Positions 31,239 through 39,858 of a stretch of 64,000 bases of DNA are shown here, piece after piece. The translations under genes and the position numbers were made by a program. The DNA lies in the NCBI RefSeq assembly GCF_040676675.1, contig NZ_JBFAPK010000012.1:62001-126000 (forward strand), written 5' to 3'. The stretch comes from JBFAPK01 sp040676675. Its GTDB lineage: Bacteria; Actinomycetota; Actinomycetes; Mycobacteriales; Micromonosporaceae. Numbering within the stretch: position 1 is the stretch's first letter; each line of letters begins with the position of its first letter. The notes beneath the pieces are model-generated. The model did no database searches, was not told the DNA's origin, and was given only the letters and a program-made list of their open reading frames with translations.

Positions 31239-33737
31239 ATGACCCTTACCGATCAGCTGCCGGGCAGCGCCGACCCCGATTCCCTCTTCGACGCGTTCGC
31301 CGGCTGGGCCAAGGATCAGGGGCTCACCCTCTATCCGCACCAGGAAGAGGCGCTGATCGAGATCGTGTCGGGCGCCAACGTCATCCTCAGCACCCCGACC
31401 GGATCCGGCAAGAGCCTGGTGGCGACGGGTGCCCACTTCGCCGCCCTCGCCGACGACCGGGTGAGCTTCTACACCGCGCCGATCAAGGCGCTGGTCTCCG
31501 AGAAGTTCTTCGCGCTCTGCGACATATTCGGCGCCGAGAACGTCGGCATGCTCACCGGCGACGCGAGCGTCAACGAGGACGCGCCGATCATCTGCTGCAC
31601 CGCCGAGATCCTGGCGAACATCGCCCTGCGCGACGGCGACCAGGCCGACGTCGGCATGGTGATCATGGACGAGTTCCACTTCTACGCCGAGCCAGACCGG
31701 GGCTGGGCCTGGCAGGTGCCGCTGATCGAGCTGCCCCAGGCGCAGTTCGTGCTGATGTCGGCCACCCTGGGGGACGTCACCCGGTTCGTCGACGACCTCA
31801 CCCGGCGTACCGGGCGCCCGACCGCGAACGTCCGCAACGCCGAGCGGCCGGTACCGCTGATGTTCTCGTACGTCACCACGCCGTTGCACGAGACCCTGGA
31901 GGAGCTGCTCAGCACGCACCAGGCACCGGTCTACGTCGTGCACTTCACCCAGGCCGCCGCCCTGGAACGGGCCCAGGCGCTGATGAGCATCAACGTCTGC
32001 AGCCGGGCCGAGAAGGACGCCATCGCCCAGGCCATCGGGAACTTCCGCTTCACCGCCGGCTTCGGGCGTACGCTCTCGCGGCTGGTCCGGCACGGCATCG
32101 GCGTACACCATGCCGGGATGCTGCCCCGGTACCGCCGGCTGGTGGAGACCCTCGCCCAGGCCGGGCTACTCAAGGTCATCTGCGGTACGGACACCCTCGG
32201 GGTCGGCATCAACGTACCGATCCGCACGGTGCTCTTCACCGCGCTGTCGAAGTACGACGGGGTGAAGACCCGGCTGCTCAAGGCCCGCGAGTTCCACCAG
32301 ATCGCCGGCCGGGCCGGTCGCGCCGGCTTCGACACCATCGGGCGGGTGGTGGTGCAGGCGCCCGAGCACGTGATCGAGAACGAGAAGGCGCTGGCCAAGG
32401 CGGGCGACGACCCGAAGAAGCGGCGCAAGGTGGTGCGCAAGAAGCCGCCGGAGGGATCGATCGGCTGGGGCAGGCCGACCTTCGACCGCCTCGTCGAGGC
32501 CGAGCCGGAGCCGCTCACCTCCAGCTTCCAGGTCAGCCACTCCATGCTGCTCAACGTGATCAGCCGGCCCGGGGACGCGTTCGGCGCCATGCGGCACCTG
32601 CTCACCGACAACCACGAGGACCGGCCGGCGCAGCGCAGGCACATCCGGCGCGCCATCGCGATCTACCGGGCGCTGCTCGCCGGCGGGGTGGTCGAGCAGC
32701 TGGCCGAGCCGGACGAGGCCGGCCGGCGGGTACGCCTCACCGTGGACCTGCAGTTCGACTTCGCCCTCAACCAGCCGCTGTCGCCGTTCGCCCTGGCCGC
32801 GATCGAGCTGCTGGACGCCGAGTCGCCGACGTACCCGCTCGACGTGCTGTCGGTGATCGAGGCGACCCTGGACAACCCACGCCAGGTGCTCTCGGCCCAG
32901 CAGTTCAAGGCCCGCGGCGAGGCGGTCGCGCAGATGAAGGCCGACGGCATCGAGTACGAGGCCCGGCTGGAACTGCTCGACGAGGTGACCCACCCGAAGC
33001 CGCTCGCCGAGCTGCTGGAGGCCGCCTACGAGATGTACCGCCGGGGCCACCCCTGGGTCGCCGACCACGAACTCGCCCCGAAGTCGGTGGTCCGCGACAT
33101 GTACGAGCGGGCCATGACCTTCGTCGAGTACATCTCCTTCTACGGCCTCTCCCGGTCGGAGGGGCTCGTGCTGCGCTACCTCGCCGACGCGTACAAGGCG
33201 CTGCGGCACACCGTCCCCGAGGACGCGAAGACCGAGGAACTGGTCGACCTCATCGAGTGGCTGGGCGAGATGGTCCGGCAGGTGGACTCCAGCCTCATCG
33301 ACGAGTGGGAGCGGCTGCGCAACCCCGGCGCGACGGTCGAGGCCGTGCTCGACGAGCGGCCGCCCGCGGTCACCGGGAACCTCCGCGCCTTCAAGGTGCT
33401 GGTCCGCAACGCGCTCTTCCGCCGCGTGGAGCTGGCCGCGCTACGCCGCTACGACGAACTGGGCGCGCTGGACGCCGAGTCCGGGTGGGACGCCGACGCG
33501 TGGGCGGACGCGCTGGAGCCGTACTTCGAGGCGTACGACGAGATCGGTACCGGCCCGCAGGCGCGCGGGCCGGCGCTGCTGATGGTCGACCAGCAGCGGG
33601 ACCGCTGGACGGTACGCCAGATTTTCGACGATCCCGACGGCGACCACGACTGGGGAATCAGCGCGGAGGTGGACCTGGCCGCCTCCGACGAGGTCGGCGC
33701 GGCGGTGCTCCGGGTGACCGAGGTCGGCCAACTCTAG
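31239..33737 (+). CDS. Ski2/Mtr4-like DEAD/DEAH helicase with DUF3516
   Basis: An 832-residue superfamily 2 helicase. Helicase core about 1-400: LYPHQEEALIEIVSG (Q-like), STPTGSGKSLVA (motif I), YTAPIKALVSEKF (Ia), VIMDEFHFYAEPD (motif II as DEFH rather than DEAH), FVLMSATLGD (III), and HQIAGRAGRAGF (VI). The C-terminal 430 residues match DUF3516, found in actinobacterial relatives of the RNA-exosome helicases Ski2/Mtr4. A role in RNA processing or ribosome-associated decay is inferred from those relatives. It is followed directly by a truncated histidine kinase. Confidence 0.9.
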   Translation: MTLTDQLPGSADPDSLFDAFAGWAKDQGLTLYPHQEEALIEIVSGANVILSTPTGSGKSLVATGAHFAALADDRVSFYTAPIKALVSEKFFALCDIFGAENVGMLTGDASVNEDAPIICCTAEILANIALRDGDQADVGMVIMDEFHFYAEPDRGWAWQVPLIELPQAQFVLMSATLGDVTRFVDDLTRRTGRPTANVRNAERPVPLMFSYVTTPLHETLEELLSTHQAPVYVVHFTQAAALERAQALMSINVCSRAEKDAIAQAIGNFRFTAGFGRTLSRLVRHGIGVHHAGMLPRYRRLVETLAQAGLLKVICGTDTLGVGINVPIRTVLFTALSKYDGVKTRLLKAREFHQIAGRAGRAGFDTIGRVVVQAPEHVIENEKALAKAGDDPKKRRKVVRKKPPEGSIGWGRPTFDRLVEAEPEPLTSSFQVSHSMLLNVISRPGDAFGAMRHLLTDNHEDRPAQRRHIRRAIAIYRALLAGGVVEQLAEPDEAGRRVRLTVDLQFDFALNQPLSPFALAAIELLDAESPTYPLDVLSVIEATLDNPRQVLSAQQFKARGEAVAQMKADGIEYEARLELLDEVTHPKPLAELLEAAYEMYRRGHPWVADHELAPKSVVRDMYERAMTFVEYISFYGLSRSEGLVLRYLADAYKALRHTVPEDAKTEELVDLIEWLGEMVRQVDSSLIDEWERLRNPGATVEAVLDERPPAVTGNLRAFKVLVRNALFRRVELAALRRYDELGALDAESGWDADAWADALEPYFEAYDEIGTGPQARGPALLMVDQQRDRWTVRQIFDDPDGDHDWGISAEVDLAASDEVGAAVLRVTEVGQL

Positions 33738-33739
33738 GC

Positions 33740-34225
33740 GGTGGCCGGTCGCCCGGGGCCGCACGGAAGCGGGTCCGCGCGGCGCTGGAGGTACTGCGGC
33801 AGGAGGGCGAGGCGCCGAACGCGCCCGCGCCCGGCCTGGACCGCCTCGGCGACCTGGTCACGGCGGCCGGGCGAGCCGGATTGGAGATCCGCGTCGAGCT
33901 CGCCGAGACCCGGCCGCTGCCGCCGGAGGTCGACCTGGCGGCGTACCGGATCGTCCAGGAGGCGCTGACCAACGTGGCCCGGCACGCGGCCGCGACCGCC
34001 GCGGTGGTCCGGGTCCGGCCCGACCGCGACGACGTGCTGGTGGAGGTCGAGGACGACGGCACCGGCGGACCGGGTACGCCCGGCAACGGGATTCTCGGCA
34101 TGGGCGAGCGGGCCCGGGCGCTGGGCGGTTCCCTGGCCACGGGTCCACGCCCGGACGGCGGCTTCCGTGTCGCCGCGCGCCTGCCGTTGCGCCCCGGACC
34201 GGCGCCGGCGGGAGCGCCGACATGA
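33740..34225 (+). pseudogene. 5'-truncated NarL-type sensor histidine kinase (ATPase domain only)
   Basis: In this frame about 160 codons encode the C-terminal part of a HisKA_3-class kinase: ALEVLRQEGEAPNAPAPGLD, VDLAAYRIVQEALTNVARHA (N box), DVLVEVEDDGTGG (G1 box) and GNGILGMGERARALGG (G2). The sensor, membrane helices and phospho-accepting His box are absent, and no ATG or GTG precedes the conserved part; the homology begins within about 25 nt of the helicase stop. The 3' end is normal and overlaps the response-regulator ATG by 4 nt. The picture is an internal deletion that removed the 5' half of the kinase gene. Confidence 0.85.
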
Positions 34226-34884
34226 TCCGGGTCCTGGTCGCCGACGACCAGACCCTGGTACGCGCCGGCTTCCGCTCCATCCTGGAGGGCGAGGACGGCT
34301 TCGAGGTGGTCGGCGAGGCCGCCGACGGCGCCGAGGCGGTCCGGTTCGCCCGGCAGTCGCGGCCGGACGTCGTCCTCATGGACATCCGGATGCCCGGGCT
34401 GGACGGCCTGGCCGCCACCCGGGAGATCACCGCGAGCTCCGACGTCCGCGTGATCATCCTGACCACGTTCGACCTGGACGACTACGTCTACGGGGCGCTG
34501 CGGGCCGGCGCGAGCGGCTTCCTGGTCAAGGACACCGAGCCGGCGGAGCTGATCCACGGGGTGCGGGTGGTGGCGCGCGGTGACGCGCTGATCGCGCCGT
34601 CGATCACCCGCAGGTTGATCGCCGAATTCGCCGCCCGGGCGTCGCACCCCGACCCGCGACCGCGGCTGCGCGGGCTCACGGAGCGGGAGCGCGAGGTGAT
34701 GGCGCTGGTCGCCGCCGGCCTGTCCAACGACGAGATCGCGGCCCGGCTGGTGCTGAGCCCGGCCACCGCGAAGACACACGTCAGCCGGATCATGACCAAG
34801 GCCCAGGTCCGGGACCGGGCCCAGTTGGTGATCCTCGCGTACGAGTCCGGCCTGACGATCCCCGGCTGGCTCACCCGCCCCTGA
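34222..34884 (+). CDS. NarL/LuxR-family response regulator
   Basis: A 220-residue regulator. The receiver domain (1-120) has acidic pair Asp8-Asp9 (VADDQTLVRAG), phospho-acceptor Asp in VVLMDIRMPGLDG, Thr in IILTTFD and Lys in FLVKDTEP. The LuxR-type helix-turn-helix follows: LRGLTEREREVMALVAAGLS then NDEIAARLVLSPATAKTHVS. It is intact, whereas its upstream partner kinase (overlapping by ATGA) has lost everything but the ATPase domain, so this regulator is effectively an orphan and may be unphosphorylated, or served by another kinase or acetyl phosphate. Confidence 0.93.
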   Translation: MIRVLVADDQTLVRAGFRSILEGEDGFEVVGEAADGAEAVRFARQSRPDVVLMDIRMPGLDGLAATREITASSDVRVIILTTFDLDDYVYGALRAGASGFLVKDTEPAELIHGVRVVARGDALIAPSITRRLIAEFAARASHPDPRPRLRGLTEREREVMALVAAGLSNDEIAARLVLSPATAKTHVSRIMTKAQVRDRAQLVILAYESGLTIPGWLTRP

Positions 34885-34965
34885 CCCCGGCCCAGGCGCG
34901 GGCCGCCGGTCGAACCGGCCGGCGGCCGTACGTCGTTGCCCGCGTTGGCGGGCCGGTGTGCCGCC

Positions 34966-35035
34966 GGGTCAGCGGTCGGCCGGGCGGCGGGAGCGGGCTG
35001 GCGGGTCAGCGGCCGGCCGGGCGGCGGGAGCGGGC
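34966..35035. repeat. 37-bp direct repeat, two copies
   Basis: Two adjacent copies (34966-35002 and 35003-35035) starting GGGTCAGCGG with one mismatch in the 33 bp compared. The second copy contains the stop codon and last codons of the leftward DUF6223-like gene, so duplication seems to have started from the 3' end of that gene. Confidence 0.8.
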
Positions 35036-35431
35036 CAGCGCCAGCCCGGCGACGGCCATGGCGACCAACCCCACCAGGATCGCCACGATGCCCCCGCCTC
35101 GCCCGTTGCCGGTGCCGAGACCACCGTCGGAGATGACCACGACCACCGCGCCGACGGCCGCTCCGATCAACCCCAGCAGCAGGGCGACGACGGCCTCGCG
35201 TCGCCCGGAGCCGGTGCCCGTACGGCCGGCGGCGCGGGTCCGGGCGAACCAACCGACGACCACGCCGACCAACGCCACCACGGCGGCCAGGGCTGCCCCG
35301 ATCCGCCCGGGGCTCATGGTGTAGACGCTCGCGGCCGAGTGGAACGATCCGTGGTCGGCGGCCGGCGAGGCGAGTCCGATCCCGCCGAGCGGGGCGGTCG
35401 CGGCGGCGGTGAGCAGGTGACGGACGGACAT
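35006..35431 (-). CDS. Small membrane protein, DUF6223-like
   Basis: A 141-residue protein with signal-like N terminus (MSVRHLLTAAATAPLGGIGL) and three further hydrophobic segments (IGAALAAVVALVGVVVGWF; VVALLLGLIGAAVGAVVVVI; GGIVAILVGLVAMAVAGLAL). ATG 35431 has AAGGGG upstream. It matches my memory of actinobacterial DUF6223 proteins, of unknown function. The C-terminal codons lie in a short duplicated segment. Confidence 0.65.
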   Translation of the reverse strand: MSVRHLLTAAATAPLGGIGLASPAADHGSFHSAASVYTMSPGRIGAALAAVVALVGVVVGWFARTRAAGRTGTGSGRREAVVALLLGLIGAAVGAVVVVISDGGLGTGNGRGGGIVAILVGLVAMAVAGLALARSRRPAGR

Positions 35432-35687
35432 CGAGGATCCCCTTCGCTCGCATGACGGGTACAGGCGGCAGCGTATGTAGCGGCGCGGTGACACGTCGTC
35501 GTGCCGGAGTCGCCGATGGGCCTACCACCCGGGTTGTGTGCGCCCGGAGCGTCCTACCGCCACGGTTGTCTCCCCCGCCCGGAACACGGCCTCGTCCGTC
35601 CCCGCCAGTACCGGAATCCGCCGGCCGTGACGCTATTGCCGCCCGGTGTCTCTAGCGGACCAGCGAGCCCATGTGTACAAGGGGTTC

Positions 35688-36089
35688 GTGGATGTGCTCA
35701 ATGTGGCGAACGTCGTCGTGGGCATCGTCGGCGGGATCGCGTCGGTCGTTGCGCTGCTGATGACCCTCCGTGACCGCGCCAGGCCGCGGCCGTCCGCCAC
35801 CGCCGGCGCGTCGGCGCAGCCCGTGGCGGACGGGGACGGCGGTGCAGAGCAGATCGACCCGCCGAAGGCAAGGCCAGCCGGACAACCGCGCAGCGCCCGC
35901 CTTACCCTGCTGCTGTTCACACCGTGGATCTTCGCCGCCGGCTTCTTCCTGTCGGGTTGGTTCACCAACGACGTCTTCGACCCCGACCCACCAGTCATGT
36001 GGGCGGTCACCCTGGTCACCGGCTGGGCGGTCTCGGCCGTGTGGATCACCGTGGTCATCAAGCGCACCCGCCACCAGGAGCTGAAGTGA
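35688..36089 (+). CDS. Small hypothetical membrane protein
   Basis: A 133-residue protein with three hydrophobic stretches: VANVVVGIVGGIASVVALLM near the N terminus, LTLLLFTPWIFAAGFFLSGW, and VMWAVTLVTGWAVSAVWITV. A charged loop separates the first two. The start is uncertain: GTG 35688 and GTG 35694 lie just after AAGGGG; GTG 35646 would add 14 residues. I recognise no family. Codon use is ordinary for the genome though slightly lower in GC. It lies in the accessory stretch without clear operon partners. Confidence 0.5.
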   Translation: MDVLNVANVVVGIVGGIASVVALLMTLRDRARPRPSATAGASAQPVADGDGGAEQIDPPKARPAGQPRSARLTLLLFTPWIFAAGFFLSGWFTNDVFDPDPPVMWAVTLVTGWAVSAVWITVVIKRTRHQELK

Positions 36090-36122
36090 CGGCACCATCC
36101 GGACGGGGAAGCAAGGACGTCC

Positions 36123-36734
36123 TCACCCTGCGAGGGATGCCGACGAGCCGGGTGGGCGTTGAGGTCGTCTCCACCAGGTAGCTTCAGACGCTCGGCTGCT
36201 GAGTTGTCCAGGATCCGCTGGCGGATTCGGGGATCTCGGTGTTTGAAGCCTCGGTGGGTTCCCGGGAGGCAGTGCTGTCCAAGGGCCAGCCTTGGGCGCT
36301 AGCTGGGTGTAGCCGTTCTCTCGGCACGCCGCCAGCAGGTCCTGAACCATTCCGCGCAGGTCGCCCGCCCGATTCCCCGCTACGGCCGCCGCCGCGTACG
36401 CGGCCAGCAGACGCGCCGGCCCACTGATGTCGGGGTTGGATGACTCCGCGCCGACCTCACCCGCGGCGGCCAGGTCCGCTGGAGTCGCCCCACCGGCAGC
36501 CTCGATCCCCTTCAACGAGTCACACATCTGCTGGCCAGCAGCGTCCGTGGAGGTCGACGACGAAGATCCGCTCGGTGCGACGGCGGTCGTGGCGGCGGCC
36601 GTTGCCGGCGTTGCAATCGTGCTCGGCGTCGCGGTGGCGTCGCCGGCAGACGAGCCCTCGTCACCTCCGGCACATCCGCACATCGCGGTCACTACAAGCA
36701 AGGCAGGTACGGCGATCAGCCATCGAGGTATCAC
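36123..36734 (-). CDS. Hypothetical secreted lipoprotein
   Basis: A 203-residue protein starting at GTG 36734: signal peptide VIPRWLIAVPALLVVTAMCG followed by a lipobox-like Cys, then a Ser/Thr/Ala-rich linker (about 25-70), and a compact region CDSLKGIEAAGGATPADLAA through LLAAYAAAAVAGNRAGDL and VQDLLAACREN. The last 60 residues are Pro/Arg-rich and unlike the rest, so the true end could be earlier if a frameshift exists near 36300. No family is recognised. Presumably membrane-anchored outside the cell. Confidence 0.5.
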   Translation of the reverse strand: MIPRWLIAVPALLVVTAMCGCAGGDEGSSAGDATATPSTIATPATAAATTAVAPSGSSSSTSTDAAGQQMCDSLKGIEAAGGATPADLAAAGEVGAESSNPDISGPARLLAAYAAAAVAGNRAGDLRGMVQDLLAACRENGYTQLAPKAGPWTALPPGNPPRLQTPRSPNPPADPGQLSSRASEATWWRRPQRPPGSSASLAG

Positions 36735-37008
36735 ATTGGCCCAGTATTCCAGAGCGCCCTGGGCCGAAGGGTACTCCCGCTGGCTCGGGGGGTGCGCCCA
36801 CGTTTTCGGCACGTCGCTCCTGCACAACCCGCACGGGTGCCACCGTCGGTGCCAACGGTCCCGGGCTGGGCACCCGCAACCGGTCGGTCAACAGCTGTTC
36901 GGTGGCGGTGGTCAGGGTTCGGGAGGTGGTGCTCACCACCGGGGGTCCACCGACGGCCATGGAGCGTCCCATGGCGCGGCTGGACATGTTGGTGCACACC
37001 GCTCCATG

Positions 37009-38094
37009 TCACAGCAGGGCCTCGATCTCGTCGGCGGCGGTGGGAGCGCCGGGAGAGGAGCGGATCTCGGCACCGAGACGAGCGGCTGCGGCGCGGTGCG
37101 GGCCGGGGGCGAGCATGCGGTCGACGGCGGCGCGGATGGTGGCTGGAGCGGCCTGCCGCGACACCACCTCGGCGGCGCCGACGCCCTGGATCAGCGAGCC
37201 GACCAGTGGCTGGTCGCTGCGGTCGAACATCGGCAGGATCACCATCGGTAGATCGTGCGCGAGGGCCTGCATCGTTGTGCCGTGGCCGCCATGGCCGACA
37301 ACGAGGGACACGTCCGGCATCACCTTGGCATGCGAGACGTACCCATGAATTTCCACAGTGGGCGGTTTCCGGATCTCTTCGGGCCGTACGGCGTTGCCCG
37401 TGGTGAGGATGACCGGCAGCGCCAGGTCGGCGACCGCGTCCACGACGGACTGTAGGGTGTCGACCTGGCCTGGGTAATACAGCGAACTCAGGCTCACCAG
37501 CACCTTGCCCGAGGAGCAGGCCGGGACGGCGGGTGGCACGACCGGGCCGACCACGCGCGCGTTGGTCGGCAGCGGCGACGTGGGCTCGAGCGACGGCACG
37601 GTGGTGACCAGCGCCCGGTCGGCGCCGTCCCAGAGGCGACGGGGACGTAGGCCCTTCAGGGTGGCGATCGCGTTGGTCACTCCGGTGCCGAACTCCTGCC
37701 GAATGTACTCGTAGAAAGTGTGCACCAACGCCACGTGCCGCACGCCGGACCGCCGGACCGCCGCGAGCGCGCCGACCAGCATGCAGTCCACGACAGCCAC
37801 GTCACACGGGTGCTCGCGCAGAAGGGCGGCGACGTCACGGCCGGCGCCCCGGTCGACGCACGTGGCCAGGTAGGTCAGTTCGGTTCGGCGGGTGGTCAGC
37901 CGGGCCCCCGGTTGCCAAACGCGGGCCTGTTGGTACGTGTGGAAAACAAAGCCATTGGACTCGATCGGCGAGCGCATCTGGGCGTGACCGAGAACCCGCA
38001 CGCGGTGGCCGCGGGACTGTAGCTCGGTCGCTATGCCCACGGCCGCTGCTGCGGCGCCGCCACCGTCCCACGTGACGACCAGGATGTCGCTCAT
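37009..38094 (-). CDS. UDP/dTDP-sugar-dependent glycosyltransferase (GT1, macrolide-type)
   Basis: A 361-residue GT-B enzyme. N-terminal LVVTWDGGGAAAAAVGIATE; C-terminal donor-binding half with LVVGHGGHGTTMQALAHDLP and MVILPMFDRSDQ, the GT1 signature that holds the nucleotide-sugar. Many such enzymes in actinomycetes glycosylate macrolides or other small hydrophobic molecules, either as tailoring enzymes or for self-protection. It is coupled to a TetR regulator (stop/start overlap ATGA at 38091-38094), suggesting induction by the acceptor compound. The operon stands in a variable region, fitting an acquired detoxification pair. Confidence 0.85.
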   Translation of the reverse strand: MSDILVVTWDGGGAAAAAVGIATELQSRGHRVRVLGHAQMRSPIESNGFVFHTYQQARVWQPGARLTTRRTELTYLATCVDRGAGRDVAALLREHPCDVAVVDCMLVGALAAVRRSGVRHVALVHTFYEYIRQEFGTGVTNAIATLKGLRPRRLWDGADRALVTTVPSLEPTSPLPTNARVVGPVVPPAVPACSSGKVLVSLSSLYYPGQVDTLQSVVDAVADLALPVILTTGNAVRPEEIRKPPTVEIHGYVSHAKVMPDVSLVVGHGGHGTTMQALAHDLPMVILPMFDRSDQPLVGSLIQGVGAAEVVSRQAAPATIRAAVDRMLAPGPHRAAAARLGAEIRSSPGAPTAADEIEALL

Positions 38095-38654
38095 TGCAAG
38101 ACTCGGTCGACGAGTAGTTTTACGCGGGAAGCCGCCAGGCGCCGGCTGAGCCCGCGGTCGCGGCGCAGCAGCTTCCAGGTGTAGACATCAGTGGCGACGA
38201 TCAGCAGGTCGAGTAGCGCGTCACGGGCGGCTGGAGGGCGGGCGTCGAGGGCTGGCGCGAACACCTGTGTGACCCAGTCACGATGCACGGCTCGGCCACG
38301 GTCCATCAGGCGTTTGACGTGCGGGTCGGCATCCTCCTTGCCGAGTAGCCGGACGTTGGCGTCGCCGCGCCGTTCGTATTGGTCGTAGAGCACCCGGATG
38401 GCACGTGCCGGGTCGCCGGCCGGTGTAGCCCGCTCCTCGACGAGCGTCGAGGTCGCCTCCGCAATGAGCTTGTCACGGTTACCGAAGTGGCGCAGCACCG
38501 TCTGCACGCTTACCTCCGCGCGGGCCGCGACGTCGGCGAGGGTCACCTCGGGTAGCTCGCCGAAAGCTGCCACCGTCGCTTCGACGATGCGCTGTCGGGT
38601 AGCGGCCATGGACTCGGCGCGCGCTGTCTGAGTGTATACGCGTGACAGTTTCAT
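38091..38654 (-). CDS. TetR-family transcriptional regulator
   Basis: A 187-residue regulator with helix-turn-helix TLADVAARAEVSVQTVLRHF and then GNRDKLIAEAT. I start it at ATG 38654, immediately downstream of a 16-bp palindrome (38655-38670); ATG 38672 would put the operator inside the coding region. The C-terminal domain (LLIVATDVYTWKLLRRDRGL) resembles TetR_C-type ligand domains near glycosyltransferase genes. It probably represses its own operon with the glycosyltransferase until a ligand is bound. Confidence 0.88.
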   Translation of the reverse strand: MKLSRVYTQTARAESMAATRQRIVEATVAAFGELPEVTLADVAARAEVSVQTVLRHFGNRDKLIAEATSTLVEERATPAGDPARAIRVLYDQYERRGDANVRLLGKEDADPHVKRLMDRGRAVHRDWVTQVFAPALDARPPAARDALLDLLIVATDVYTWKLLRRDRGLSRRLAASRVKLLVDRVLQ

Positions 38655-38670
38655 GTTAGCGGACGTTAAC
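38655..38670. promoter_or_regulatory. Probable TetR operator
   Basis: The 16-bp imperfect palindrome GTTAGCGGACGTTAAC (12 of 16 positions symmetrical) directly abuts the chosen TetR start. It sits where the promoter and transcription start of the TetR-glycosyltransferase operon are expected, consistent with autorepression. Confidence 0.6.
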
Positions 38671-38863
38671 ACGAATCTGCCCCCAGCAGCAGCCGGTACC
38701 GCACACCATCTGCGTCGACTACCGGAGCCCGAAGCCGTCCAGCTCCCACGTCAGCCGCTTGGAGATCGCACTCAACGCCTCAAGTCAGCATCTTTCGACA
38801 TCGATCATCCGATTCCTGATCGCCGCCCTTCAGCCGGACGTGGCCCGGACATGGCCACGCCGT

Positions 38864-38901
38864 TGGCCAACTTCCCGCGGACTGGCCAACTTCCCGCGGA
38901 C
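38864..38901. repeat. 19-bp tandem duplication
   Basis: Two perfect adjacent copies of TGGCCAACTTCCCGCGGAC, followed by a third partial copy (TGGCCACCTTCGG). Located in non-coding accessory DNA. Confidence 0.9.
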
Positions 38902-38966
38902 TGGCCACCTTCGGTTGGACCGGACAGCGGGTGTCGGGTCCGCCGGAAGGTTGCGGACGACCGAGG

Positions 38967-39012
38967 CGCTGACCGGCAACTCGCAAGGGGCGCTGACCAG
39001 CAACTCGCAAGG
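38967..39012. repeat. 24-bp tandem duplication
   Basis: Two adjacent copies with 24-bp period beginning CGCTGACC and ending CAACTCGCAAGG, differing at one base (CCGG versus CCAG). The phrase CAACTCGCAAGG recurs; it lies in the same degraded region as the 19-bp duplication. Confidence 0.85.
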
Positions 39013-39122
39013 TAGGTCCGGACGACATCGTGCCGAAGCGTCCGGGCCCATCTTGCGAAAATCCTGACCCGAGGCGACCATGCGCCGCGAAGGTAGGTCC
39101 TCCGACTCGGCCTTCTCGCCAC

Positions 39123-39224
39123 TCAGAGGACGTGCTCACGCCAGTGCCGGGCTGGTGCGCCGAAGAGGAAGCCGTTCTCGTCGAGCGCGTTGTAGATCGT
39201 CAGGTGCCCTGCTGGGGAAGTCAT
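39123..39224 (-). CDS. Possible short ORF or gene remnant
   Basis: ATG 39224 opens 33 codons: MTSPAGHLTIYNALDENGFL, then FGAPARHWREHVL and TGA. The amino-acid composition (Tyr, Asn, Trp, Phe, balanced charges) looks far more protein-like than the other frames here. It overlaps the end of the MobC-like frame. It could be a real small protein, or the last piece of the MobC-associated gene fused by frameshift. No family is recognised. Confidence 0.3.
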   Translation of the reverse strand: MTSPAGHLTIYNALDENGFLFGAPARHWREHVL

Positions 39225-39642
39225 CGGCGTGGCGTACCGCTACCCACCGCACCGACACCCGACCACCGGCCCCGACCCCGTCGGGGCGTTCGACCGTCTC
39301 CCGCAGCGACCCCTCGGAGCCGCCTGCGATCGACCGCGCCGCGCTGACCAGCGCAGCCCGAACGGTGAACACCTCCCGCCGCACCCGTGCCAGCTCGGCC
39401 CGCGTGGCTCCGACGGCGCTACCCCCGGCATCCTCCCGGGCCGCCGCGACCGCTACCTCCCCCGCGCACCCGGCCGGAGTCAAACCCACCCGGCGGACCG
39501 CCGCAGACACTTCCGGCATCTCCTCGTCCGCCAGCCGGACGCTCAGGCAGTTCAACCGCCCGGCCGGCATCCGCGCCCGTTCCCGGCCACCGGCACCACG
39601 ACCCTGGAGCCCGTCGGAGAACCGACGCTCATACCACGGCAC
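39136..39642 (-). CDS. MobC-like plasmid-mobilisation protein (probable remnant)
   Basis: From GTG 39642 (GAGCAGG 5 nt upstream) 168 codons. The core ARMPAGRLNCLSVRLADEEM, VSAAVRRVGLTPAGCAGEVA and AVAAAREDAG resembles the ribbon-helix-helix and helical region of actinobacterial MobC/relaxosome accessory proteins, which assist relaxase nicking on integrative elements. The final 30 residues (APDDLQRARRERLPLRRTSP) look out of frame, while another frame there is protein-like, so a late frameshift is likely. No relaxase, integrase or transfer gene is nearby; this looks like a leftover of a mobile element. Confidence 0.45.
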   Translation of the reverse strand: MPWYERRFSDGLQGRGAGGRERARMPAGRLNCLSVRLADEEMPEVSAAVRRVGLTPAGCAGEVAVAAAREDAGGSAVGATRAELARVRREVFTVRAALVSAARSIAGGSEGSLRETVERPDGVGAGGRVSVRWVAVRHADDFPSRAPDDLQRARRERLPLRRTSPALA

Positions 39643-39814
39643 CCTGCTCTCCAACGCCGTTCTCCGGCGCCAACTCGGCGCGTACGGGTGACTCGCAACC
39701 CGTTCCGGACGGCTCGCAAGATCACCCGCAGACCTTCCCGGACACTCGCAGGGTTCGCGCGGACGCGACATCGTAGAACGCCCAGATTCAGTGGGCGCAG
39801 CGGCCAAAGTCGAT

Positions 39815-39820
39815 TAGAAT
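39815..39820 (+). promoter_or_regulatory. Candidate -10 element of the 221-residue protein gene
   Basis: TAGAAT in an unusually AT-rich patch (39811-39833) lies about 40 bp upstream of the GTG at 39859. No good -35 was found at 17 bp. Confidence 0.3.
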
Positions 39821-39858
39821 GTATGTACTAAAACGGCTTCTGAACTGGGAGGATTGCC

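Larger units (their letters stand above)
38671..39122. other. Non-coding accessory DNA with short tandem repeats
   Basis: No convincing gene. It contains two tandem duplications described separately and otherwise lacks codon structure in all frames. It lies between the TetR-glycosyltransferase operon and a mobilisation-gene remnant, as expected for degraded integrated DNA. Confidence 0.5.

Noticed and set aside
31214..33737. Plus-strand frame continuous with the truncated kinase frame upstream through the helicase gene
   Set aside because: That part of the frame is a shadow of the DUF3516 helicase; only the 3' section after 33740 shows kinase homology.
39229..39831. Plus-strand open frame rich in Arg/Pro opposite the MobC-like remnant
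   Set aside because: No start signal, low-complexity composition, and the minus-strand frame has recognisable character.
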